From assembly GCA_013361955.1 (NCBI GenBank), contig JABFXA010000146.1, positions 1 to 32,384 on the forward strand: 32,384 bases of DNA. The letters are read 5' to 3'. Each line of letters starts with the position of its first letter. Position 1 is the first letter of the stretch. This document shows, piece after piece, positions 24,226 through 31,674 of the stretch. The position numbers and the translations under genes were made by a program. The notes below the pieces were generated by a model. It did not search any database and had not been told where the DNA came from. It saw only the letters and a program-made list of their open reading frames with translations. The DNA comes from Nocardioidaceae bacterium. Its GTDB lineage: Bacteria > Actinomycetota > Actinomycetes > Propionibacteriales > Nocardioidaceae.

Positions 24226-24380
24226 GTCCCCACCGTAGCCAGTGGGGGCGTCAACCCCGACACGCCGAGGGTGTCGGAAATCCGCCGCGTCCCCCTCAAG
24301 GTCGGCCGGGCGCCGCCGATAACTACTGAGCGTGCCGTGACCACGCGAGACCTGACGCCTGAGTTTTGGACCTTGACCTG

Positions 24381-26417
24381 ATGCTTCGCCTGCGCCGTAC
24401 CGCCCCCCGCCCGACCCGAGAGAGGGGAGGCCGGCGGACCGGCCGGACCCTCGCCCTCGTCGTCGCGTTCCTCGTCCTGGCCCCGGCCGTCGCGAACGCC
24501 GCGCCGATCGAGGACTACGCGACCTACCAGCCGCAGACCAACTGCAGCCCGAACGCCAAGCCCGGCACGCTCAAGCTCTCGCGGTGGCTGCAGAGGCAGT
24601 ACCCCGGCAGCGGCTCGCTCGGCATCTCGCGCTCCTGCAAGGACGGCGGGGTCTCCGAGCACAAGGAGGGCCGCGCCTTCGACTGGGCGGTCAACGTCGG
24701 GTCGGCCCGCGACCGCCGCTACGTCGCGAGCTTCCTCAAGCGCATCTTCGCCACCGACAAGGCCGGCAACCGGCACGCACTCGCGCGGCGGATGGGCATC
24801 ATGTACCTGATCTGGAACGACCACATCTACTCGTCGTACCGCGGCTTCGTGGCCCGTGCCTACCGGCCGTGCAAGGTGCTCAGGACCTGCGGCGACACGC
24901 TGCGGCACCGCAACCACGTGCACATCTCGCTGAGCCGGGCCGGTGGCGCCGGCAGGACCAGCTGGTACACCGGCCACGTCAGCGTGCCGCCGGCACCGAA
25001 GCCGCCGACGCCCAGCACCCCCAAGCCCTCGACGCCCACGCCCACGACGCCGAAGCCGTCCACCCCGAAGCCCAGCACCCCCAGGCCGAGCGGGGTCGAC
25101 CTCTCCACGACGCCGTACCGGGCGGTGACCGTGCCCGCGACGGGTGCGGTGAAGCAGACGTCGTTCACGCTGGCCGCCGGGACGACGTACCAGGTCACCG
25201 CCGCGGGCCTGTACGGGTACGGCGCCCCGACCGACGTCGCCGACGCGTCCTGCCGCTGGTCGGCCTCGAGCCACCGCTGGGTGCCGTCACCGAGCACGGA
25301 CGTCGCCACGACGCACGGCTCGCTGAACCTGCTCGTCAACGACGTGCGCGTCTCGAGCACCTGCGAGGCGGACCACGTGTACACGACCACCGTGAAGCCG
25401 ACCCGGACCGCGCCGCTGCGGCTGCAGGTCGCGAACACCGCTCGCGGCGCCTCGGGCAGCCTGGTGGTCGCCGTGTCGAAGCGCGGCACCGACGTCAGCC
25501 GGGCGCTGCCCACCTACCCCTCGACGTCGTCGGCGCCCGCCGTCGGCCCGGCCACCAGCGGCAACGGCCTGGTCGGCGAGACGGTCTACGTGCCGGCCTC
25601 CGCCGACTCCGTGCAGACCGCCGGTGCGGTCGAGAGGGGCGCGTCGTACCGCGTCACGGTCAGCGGCTCCGCGAGCCTCGGCGGCGGGGTGCGCACCGAC
25701 GGCCGCTGCGTCGGGCTCTCCTCCGGCTGGTGGCCGCAGGCCTCCCTCGACCGCCGGACGCCGGACGCCACGCACGCCCGGCTGTACGTCGACGGGCAGC
25801 CGTTCGGCGGCCGCGCGGTGTACGGCTCGTCCGTCTGCGACGCGCGGTCGCACGTGGACACGGTGACCGCGACCCGCGACGGACGGCTCGAGCTGGCGCT
25901 GTGGGACCCGCTGTCGCGCGAGGACGACACCGGGGCGCTCGCGGTGACCGTGCAGCGGCTGACCCGGATCACCGAGCCGGGGGCGGCCACGGCCGAGAGC
26001 CCCGGGTCGACCACGCCGTGGCGGCAGTCGCGCGACTACGTGCGCGTGGACGCCGGCGACCAGGACGGCAGCACCTCGACGATGCGGCTGCGCCAGGGCC
26101 AGACCGTGCTGCTCGCGGTCTCCGGGACGCAGCGCTCCAACGGCCGCGAGGCGGACGCCTCGTGCGTGCGCGAGGGCAACACCTGGCGCAGCACCGACAG
26201 CCTGGTCGCGCTCGACCAGGACCCGCTGGACCTGTGGGTCGACGGGACGCGGACGAGCTGGCGTCCGTACGGGGACAACGACGGCAGCTGCTCGTCGGAC
26301 CACACCTACTGGACGCGGTTCACCGCAACGAGGAACGGCCCGGTGCGGTTCACCGTCCTCGACCTGGACTACCGGGACAACGACGGCACGCTCACGGTCA
26401 CGATGATGCGTCAGTGA
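24381..26417 (+). CDS. Secreted M15-peptidase-like protein with three C-terminal repeats
   Basis: A 678-residue exported protein. After a signal peptide (1-40, ANA|AP) comes a domain (about 50-185) with SEHKEGRAFDW (His94 and Asp101, the HxxxxxxD spacing of M15 D,D-carboxypeptidases) and HRNHVHISL (His179/His181), so a zinc site is likely. A Pro/Thr linker (203-237) resembles a wall-spanning stalk. Three copies of a roughly 140-residue beta-rich module follow (about 240-370, 385-530, 545-678), each with a Cys pair (291/328, 443/486, 595/637) and, most clearly in the third, YRDNDGTLTVTM. The modules may bind cell wall or glycan. ATG 24381 chosen over an in-frame TTG at 24366; no clear ribosome site. 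Confidence 0.8.
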   Translation: MLRLRRTAPRPTRERGGRRTGRTLALVVAFLVLAPAVANAAPIEDYATYQPQTNCSPNAKPGTLKLSRWLQRQYPGSGSLGISRSCKDGGVSEHKEGRAFDWAVNVGSARDRRYVASFLKRIFATDKAGNRHALARRMGIMYLIWNDHIYSSYRGFVARAYRPCKVLRTCGDTLRHRNHVHISLSRAGGAGRTSWYTGHVSVPPAPKPPTPSTPKPSTPTPTTPKPSTPKPSTPRPSGVDLSTTPYRAVTVPATGAVKQTSFTLAAGTTYQVTAAGLYGYGAPTDVADASCRWSASSHRWVPSPSTDVATTHGSLNLLVNDVRVSSTCEADHVYTTTVKPTRTAPLRLQVANTARGASGSLVVAVSKRGTDVSRALPTYPSTSSAPAVGPATSGNGLVGETVYVPASADSVQTAGAVERGASYRVTVSGSASLGGGVRTDGRCVGLSSGWWPQASLDRRTPDATHARLYVDGQPFGGRAVYGSSVCDARSHVDTVTATRDGRLELALWDPLSREDDTGALAVTVQRLTRITEPGAATAESPGSTTPWRQSRDYVRVDAGDQDGSTSTMRLRQGQTVLLAVSGTQRSNGREADASCVREGNTWRSTDSLVALDQDPLDLWVDGTRTSWRPYGDNDGSCSSDHTYWTRFTATRNGPVRFTVLDLDYRDNDGTLTVTMMRQ

Positions 26418-26445
26418 GCACGGTCCCTGCTCGGCCTCGCGACCT

Positions 26446-26488
26446 GGTCTCGAGGCTCGCGGTGGCCCGCTCCGCACCTCGACCAACG
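26446..26488. repeat. Stop-adjacent palindromic repeat, copy 4 (half element)
   Basis: The reverse complement of 26446-26485 matches the left half of copies 2 and 3 with one base change and one extra base. Read on the minus strand it starts CGTTGGTCGAGGTGC 2 nt after the stop of the MFS gene at 26491. The second arm is missing. It lies between convergent genes. Confidence 0.8.
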
Positions 26489-26490
26489 GC

Positions 26491-27750
26491 TCAGGCCACC
26501 GAGTGGATGTTGCGGACCAGCACCGAGCCGAGCACGCAGACGGCACAGGAGACGGCGTACAGGGTCACGTAGCCACCGAGCTGCGCGACGATGAGCGACC
26601 CGACGAACGGCGCGAAGACCTGGGGCAGCGCCACCGCGATGTTGATGACGCCGAGGTCCTTGGCGCGGGCCTCGGCGCTCGGCAGCACCTGCGTGCACAG
26701 CGCGAAGTCGACGGACAGGTAGACGCCGTAGCCGATGCCGAACACCACGGCGCCGACGATCGCGCCGGGCCAGGTCGGCACGATCGCCAGCACCAGCGCG
26801 CCGAGGCCGGTGACCACACCGGAGACGGTGACGAAGCTCTTGCGCCGCCCGACCCGGTCCGACCAGAGCCCGAACACCACGGTGCTGGCCACGATGAACA
26901 CGGCGTAGACCACGGTGAGCACGAAGACGCCGGCCTCCGGGTCGGGGTAGCCGACGGCGTCCTGCAGGTAGAAGTAGAGGAGCAGGGTGCCGAGCGAGTT
27001 GCCGAGGTTCACCAGGAACCGGGTCAGCCAGGCCCACGCGAAGTCCGGGTAGCGGCGCGGCGACAGCCAGAACCCGGCGGCGAACTCGCGCCACGAGAAG
27101 TCCGGGCGCAGCGCGCGCGGCAGGGGTACGTCGCGGCTGCCGAGGACGTACGGCACCGCGAGCACGACCACCGCGGCGGCGGTCGCGTAGTAGCCGGCCG
27201 CGATCCCGCCGGTGGCCGTGGCGATGCCGACGCCGGCGACGATGCCGAGCGTCTGCGAGACCGCGACCCAGCCGCCGACGACCCCGCGCTCGGAGACCGG
27301 CACCTGGTCCGGGACGGTCGCGGTGAGCGCCGCGAACATCGCGTTCAGCGACGCCTGCGCCAGGCTCCAGGCCAGCACCATCGCGAGCACCGAGTGCGAG
27401 ACCGCCAGCAGCACCAGGGCCAGCGCACCGAGCAGGCCGCCGGCGACCACCCACGGCACCCGCCGGCCGAAGCGGGACGTGGTCCGGTCCGAGAGCGCGC
27501 CGAACAGCGGGTTCGCGACCACCGAGACCGCCGAGCCGACGCCGGTGACCACGCCGAACACCAGCTCCTTGTGCCCGGGCGCGACCGCCTCGGCCTGCTG
27601 CGCGAGCAGCACCTGGATCGGCCCGAAGAACCCGGCCCACAACCCCAGGCCGGCCAGCGTGATCCACGCGACCCAGCGCTTCGGGACCGCGACGAGCGGC
27701 TCGGCGAGGGCCTCCGCGACCGGGACCGGTTCGGGAGGGAGCGTGGTCAC
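26491..27750 (-). CDS. MFS transporter, probable sugar or glycoside importer
   Basis: A 419-residue major facilitator with about twelve transmembrane segments. The loop between helices 2 and 3 reads ALSDRTTSRFGRRVPW and the corresponding second-half loop GLWSDRVGRRKSF, the paired MFS signatures. Its GTG start overlaps the beta-glucosidase stop (GTGA, 27747-27750), so it likely brings in the glycoside that the enzyme cleaves, or takes up the released sugar; this is inference from the operon. Half of the palindromic repeat lies 2 bases after its stop. Confidence 0.85.
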   Translation of the reverse strand: MTTLPPEPVPVAEALAEPLVAVPKRWVAWITLAGLGLWAGFFGPIQVLLAQQAEAVAPGHKELVFGVVTGVGSAVSVVANPLFGALSDRTTSRFGRRVPWVVAGGLLGALALVLLAVSHSVLAMVLAWSLAQASLNAMFAALTATVPDQVPVSERGVVGGWVAVSQTLGIVAGVGIATATGGIAAGYYATAAAVVVLAVPYVLGSRDVPLPRALRPDFSWREFAAGFWLSPRRYPDFAWAWLTRFLVNLGNSLGTLLLYFYLQDAVGYPDPEAGVFVLTVVYAVFIVASTVVFGLWSDRVGRRKSFVTVSGVVTGLGALVLAIVPTWPGAIVGAVVFGIGYGVYLSVDFALCTQVLPSAEARAKDLGVINIAVALPQVFAPFVGSLIVAQLGGYVTLYAVSCAVCVLGSVLVRNIHSVA

Positions 27751-29129
27751 CGGTGCGCCGCGACCAGGTCGCGGTACCAGGCGAAGGAGTCCTTCGGCGT
27801 GCGCCGCTGGGTCTGGTAGTCGACGTGCACCAGCCCGAAGCGCTTCGTGAAGCCCTCGGCCCACTCGAAGTTGTCCAGCAGCGACCACGTGTAGTAGCCG
27901 CGCACGTCGACGCCCTCGGCCGCGGCGGCCGCGACCGCGCGCAGGTGCGCGTCGAGGTAGGCGACCCGGTCCGGGTCGTGCACCTGTCCGTCGGGGCCGA
28001 CCTCGTCGTCGTAGGCACAGCCGTTCTCGGTGACGTAGACCGGCGGCAGCAGGTCGCCGTACGCCGTGTGCAGGGCGACGAGCTGCTCGCGCAGGCCGTC
28101 GGGCACGACCGGCCAGCCGAACGCCGTGCGCGGGTAGCCCTCGAGCTCGACGAGCTTGAACGGCGCCCCGCGCTCGGACATGTCGCGACCCGGCGCGGCC
28201 GGCAACGACGACGAGGGGTCGGCGACCCGGGTCGGGTTGTAGTAGTTCAGGCCGTAGAAGTCGAGGGGCACGCTGATCGCGCGCAGGTCGTCCTGCACCG
28301 GGCCGGGCATCAGCTCGGCGAACCCGTCGGGGTAGCGGCCGCGCAGCATCGGCTCGGAGAAGAGCTGGTTCCACAGCGCGTCGTACAGCCCGGTGGCGGC
28401 GACGTCGGCCGGGTCGTCGGAGGCCGGCCGAGCCGGCGCGTGGTTGTTCGCGCAGCCGATGCTGGTGGCGCCGGTGGCGCGGAGCGCGGTGACCGCCCGG
28501 CCGTGCGCGAGCAGCAGGTGGTGCGCGACCGGGAGCGCGTCGAACAGCAGCTGCTTGCCGGGCGCGTGCACGCCGACCGCGTGCCCGAGCATGGTCACGA
28601 CGTTGGGCTCGTTGACCGGGCACCAGTGCTCGACCCGGTCGCCGAGCTTCATGCCGAGCAGCGTGGCGTACTCCGCGAACCGGTCGGTGGTGGCCCGCTG
28701 CAGCCAGCCGCCGGCGTCCTCGAGCGGCTGCGGCAGGTCCCAGTGGAACAGCGTGACCATCGGCCGCACGCCCGCCTCGAGCAGGGTGTCGACGAGCCGG
28801 TCGTAGAACGCCAGCCCCTCCGCGTTGGCGCGGCCGCTCCCTTCCGGCTGCACCCGCGACCAGGACACCGAGAGCCGGTAGCCGTGCAGCCCGAGGTCGC
28901 GCATCAGGCCGACGTCCTCGCCGTACCGGTGGTAGTGGTCGCAGGCCACCGCGCCGCTGCTGCCGTCGGCGATCCGGCCCTGCTCGGCGCAGAAGGTGTC
29001 CCAGACGCTCGGCCCGCGGCCGCCCTCGTCGACGGCCCCCTCGACCTGGTACGCCGCCGTGCTCGCGCCGAACCGGAAGCCGTCGGGGAGGCGGGGCAGG
29101 GAGTCGGCCGGTGTGGAGGGCGATGACAT
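27747..29129 (-). CDS. GH1 family beta-glucosidase
   Basis: A 460-residue cytoplasmic glycoside hydrolase family 1 enzyme. The acid/base Glu174 is in PVNEPN and the nucleophile Glu368 in YVTENG; the N-terminal FRFGASTAAYQVEGA and the C-terminal YYTWSLLDNFEWAEGF blocks that form the glucose subsite are intact. It hydrolyses beta-glucosides or related beta-glycosides with retention. Length is normal for the family and no signal peptide is present, so the substrate must be imported, presumably by the MFS protein that overlaps it by 4 bases. ATG at 29129. No LacI-type regulator is adjacent. Confidence 0.93.
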   Translation of the reverse strand: MSSPSTPADSLPRLPDGFRFGASTAAYQVEGAVDEGGRGPSVWDTFCAEQGRIADGSSGAVACDHYHRYGEDVGLMRDLGLHGYRLSVSWSRVQPEGSGRANAEGLAFYDRLVDTLLEAGVRPMVTLFHWDLPQPLEDAGGWLQRATTDRFAEYATLLGMKLGDRVEHWCPVNEPNVVTMLGHAVGVHAPGKQLLFDALPVAHHLLLAHGRAVTALRATGATSIGCANNHAPARPASDDPADVAATGLYDALWNQLFSEPMLRGRYPDGFAELMPGPVQDDLRAISVPLDFYGLNYYNPTRVADPSSSLPAAPGRDMSERGAPFKLVELEGYPRTAFGWPVVPDGLREQLVALHTAYGDLLPPVYVTENGCAYDDEVGPDGQVHDPDRVAYLDAHLRAVAAAAAEGVDVRGYYTWSLLDNFEWAEGFTKRFGLVHVDYQTQRRTPKDSFAWYRDLVAAHR

Positions 29130-29229
29130 GCCGGACAGCCTCGCAGACCGGAGAGGGCGCCGTCCGTAGGCCGATGTCGCGCCGCCGTAGCTCGATGGGA
29201 CCATGTGCTCGCCGACCGGGCAGCGACAC

Positions 29230-29298
29230 GCACGACGTTCGTGCAGATTTCGCGGCGGTACGCCCCGGCACCTGAAGTCGGGACCTCGAGCGACCGAT
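29230..29298 (+). promoter_or_regulatory. Candidate FliA/WhiG-type promoter and palindrome ahead of the diguanylate cyclase
   Basis: TGAAG (29273-29277) and CCGAT (29294-29298) with 16 nt between resemble the sigma-28/WhiG pattern TAAAG...GCCGATAA. Upstream, GCACGA and TCGTGC (29230-29244, 3-nt centre) form a perfect inverted repeat. The rest of the 211-base gap from 29130 shows nothing else I can name. Confidence 0.35.
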
Positions 29299-29340
29299 GT
29301 CCCTAGCAGGAGAAAGCTCGAGGAGACCCCGGGGGTCCAG

Positions 29341-30384
29341 GTGACGACGACCGGCGAGGAGACGCGCATCCGCAGCCTTGCGGCGATGGCGCGCGCCCTC
29401 GGTCGCTCGGAGTCGCTGTTCCGGCTGCTCGAGCTCGCCACCGAGGAGGCCCGGCTGGCGATCGACGCGGCCAGCGTCTCGGTGAGCCGGCTGGTGCCGG
29501 GCAGCCTGACGGTGCGGACGCTGATCAACGTCGGCGACCTGGGGCCCGACGAGGAGCGCTGGCCCGAGGACGAGACCTACGAGATGACGCACTTCGCGAA
29601 CCTCGAGCTGGTGGTCGGCGAGCTGCAGACCTGGATCGCCAGCATCGACGACCTGACGTCGGACGAGGACGAGCGCAAGCTGCTGGCGCAGCTCGGCAAG
29701 GGCTCGTCGGTGGGTGCGCCGATCGTCGTCGACGGGCACCTGTGGGGCGAGTTCTACGCCACCCGGCACGTCGGCGACCGCACGTTCGACCGCAACGAGG
29801 TCGCCTACCTGGAGGCGCTGATCGCGATCCTCGCCGGCGCGATCTCGCGCTCGCTGCGCGAGGAGTCGCTGGAGCGGCTGGCCTACCAGGACCCGCTGAC
29901 CGGGCTGCCCAACCGCCGCGCGCTCGACGAGCACGCGGCCCGGGTGTTCGACGTGCCCCATGACGGCAGCCGCACGGTGACCGTGGTGCAGGTCGACATC
30001 AACCGGCTCAAGGAGGTCAACGACACCCTCGGGCACGTGGCCGGCGACCAGCTCATCCAGTCGGTCGGGCGGGCGCTGGACGCGGAGTTCAGCGGCCTGC
30101 CGGGCAGCCTGGTGGCCCGGGTCGGCGGCGACGAGTTCACGGTGCTGGTGACCGGCCACGACCCGTCGACGGTGCTGACCGTGTCCGACCGGCTCGCGCA
30201 GCGGACCTGGCGGTTCGGCCAGGGGGCGGGCGTCTCCTGCGGTGCCGCGACGGCGGTCGTCACCCCCGGCGGCCACGTCAGCACCCACGACCTGTTCGCG
30301 GCGGCCGACCGGGCGCAGTACGTCGCCAAGCACGGCCGGCTCTCGTCGACGGTGATGTCCGACGAGCTCGACGACCGGAGCTAG
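29341..30384 (+). CDS. GAF-GGDEF diguanylate cyclase
   Basis: A 347-residue protein: a GAF sensor domain (about 25-170), a short helical linker (LREESLERLAYQDPLTGLPNRR) and a GGDEF domain (about 180-340) with an intact GGDEF active site (262-266), preceded by VDINRLKEVND for metal binding. It should make cyclic di-GMP from two GTP. The product-inhibition RxxD site, expected five residues before the active site, is absent (GSLVARVGGDEF). No membrane segment. The start is GTG at 29341; earlier in-frame starts give an Arg-rich lead with no family resemblance. Its stop shares CTAG with the convergent MFS stop. Confidence 0.88.
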   Translation: MTTTGEETRIRSLAAMARALGRSESLFRLLELATEEARLAIDAASVSVSRLVPGSLTVRTLINVGDLGPDEERWPEDETYEMTHFANLELVVGELQTWIASIDDLTSDEDERKLLAQLGKGSSVGAPIVVDGHLWGEFYATRHVGDRTFDRNEVAYLEALIAILAGAISRSLREESLERLAYQDPLTGLPNRRALDEHAARVFDVPHDGSRTVTVVQVDINRLKEVNDTLGHVAGDQLIQSVGRALDAEFSGLPGSLVARVGGDEFTVLVTGHDPSTVLTVSDRLAQRTWRFGQGAGVSCGAATAVVTPGGHVSTHDLFAAADRAQYVAKHGRLSSTVMSDELDDRS

Positions 30385-31625
30385 ACCGGGACCCGGTCCG
30401 GGACGGCGGCGTCCTCGAGGTCGCGGAGCCGCCAGATCGCGCTGCGGGCGAGCACGAGGGTCGGCACGAACGCCGAGATCGCCATGCACCACAGCGCGGT
30501 GCGCACGCCGAGGCCGGACGCCACCAGGCCGGCGACGAGCGCGCCGACGGGGATCGCGCCCCAGGACACGAACCTCGTCGTGGCCATCACCCGGGAGAGC
30601 AGCTCCGGTGGGCTGGCGGTCTGCCGGTGGGTGCGGGTGTTCACGCTGCCGATCACCACGCCGGCCGCGTAGCCGGCGTTGCCGACCGCGAAGGTCACCA
30701 TGCCCGGGACCCCGTGCGCGGCCGGCAGCAGCAGCGCGGCGAGTGCTCCGGCGAGGCCGCTGACCACGATCACCCGGGCGGTGCCGAGCAGCCGGGACAG
30801 CCGGGTGGCGAGCGCCGCGCCGAGCAGCGAGCCGATGCCCTCGGTGGCGATCAGCACGCCGACCAGGCCGGGCGCCGCGCCGAGGTCGCGCACGAGGTAC
30901 ACCGGGGCCAGCGCCATCAGCGCCCCGCACGCGAAGTTGACCGCGGTGGCCTCCCACAGGCACGGCCCCATCACCGGGTGACGCACCACGAACCGCCAGC
31001 CGTCGCCGATCATCTCCCGGGCCGAGGCCCGCGTCGCGGGCGCCGGCACGGTGCGTTCGGGCAGCCGGCTCACGAGCACGGCGGAGACCAGGTAGCTCGC
31101 GGTGTCCACGAGCAGCGTCGGGACCGCGCCGAGCAGCTGCACCAGGGCGCCGCCGAGTGACGGGCCGCCCAGCTCGACCGTGGCGTGGGTGGCCGACATC
31201 AGGGAGTTGCGGGCGGCGAGCCGGTCGGCGGGCACCAGGGCGGGCAGGAAGGTCATGCTGCCGACGTCGAACACCACCGCGGCGAGGCCGACCACCAGCG
31301 CCACCGCGACCAGGTGCGGCAGCGTGAGCGCGCCCAGCCACCACGCCACCGGCAGGGACGCGAGCGCCACCCCGCGGGCCAGGTCCATCGCGACCTGGGT
31401 GCGGCGCAGCGGCAGCCGGGCCACCACCACGCCGGCCGGCAGGCCGATCAGCAGCCACGCCGCGTACGACGCCGCGGTCAGCAGCCCGACCTCGAACGGC
31501 GTCGCGTGCAGCACCACGACCGCGGTGAGCGGGAGGGCGACGGTGGTGACGGCCGAGCCGACGCTGCTCACCGTGCCCGCGCCCCAGTAGGTCCAGAACA
31601 CTCGTCCCGCCGAGTCAGTTCCCAT
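30381..31625 (-). CDS. MFS exporter (MFS_3 / EntS-like)
   Basis: A 414-residue major facilitator with about twelve transmembrane segments. The order of blocks (FWTYWGAGTVSSVGSAVTTV at the start, LAARNSLMSATHATVELGGP in mid-protein, LLSRVMATTRFVSWGAIPVG late) fits the MFS_3 family, which includes drug and siderophore exporters. Divergent from the HxlR-peroxiredoxin gene (49-base gap), so export of a toxic or redox-active compound under its control is the likely job (inference). The ATG at 31625 lies inside a 15-bp palindrome and about 10 bases from a -10 box, so the mRNA is nearly leaderless. Confidence 0.87.
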   Translation of the reverse strand: MGTDSAGRVFWTYWGAGTVSSVGSAVTTVALPLTAVVVLHATPFEVGLLTAASYAAWLLIGLPAGVVVARLPLRRTQVAMDLARGVALASLPVAWWLGALTLPHLVAVALVVGLAAVVFDVGSMTFLPALVPADRLAARNSLMSATHATVELGGPSLGGALVQLLGAVPTLLVDTASYLVSAVLVSRLPERTVPAPATRASAREMIGDGWRFVVRHPVMGPCLWEATAVNFACGALMALAPVYLVRDLGAAPGLVGVLIATEGIGSLLGAALATRLSRLLGTARVIVVSGLAGALAALLLPAAHGVPGMVTFAVGNAGYAAGVVIGSVNTRTHRQTASPPELLSRVMATTRFVSWGAIPVGALVAGLVASGLGVRTALWCMAISAFVPTLVLARSAIWRLRDLEDAAVPDRVPV

Positions 31626-31642
31626 AGGGAACGCACTATACT
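31618..31642. promoter_or_regulatory. Divergent promoter and operator between MFS and HxlR genes
   Basis: GTTCCCATAGGGAAC (31618-31632) is an inverted repeat with 6-bp arms and a 3-nt centre that covers the MFS start codon. Next to it, ACTATACT (31635-31642) holds overlapping -10 boxes on both strands: TATACT for the HxlR gene and TATAGT for the MFS gene. A protein bound to the palindrome would affect both genes. No good -35 boxes are seen. Confidence 0.55.
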
Positions 31643-31674
31643 GACAGCCCCACCCGATCTGTCGAGGGCTTGCG

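Noticed and set aside
29230-29340. Cyclic di-GMP (GEMM) riboswitch ahead of the cyclase gene
   Set aside because: CGCACGACG looks faintly similar to the start of the motif, but the conserved core (CACAGGGCAAACC type) and the paired downstream part are missing.
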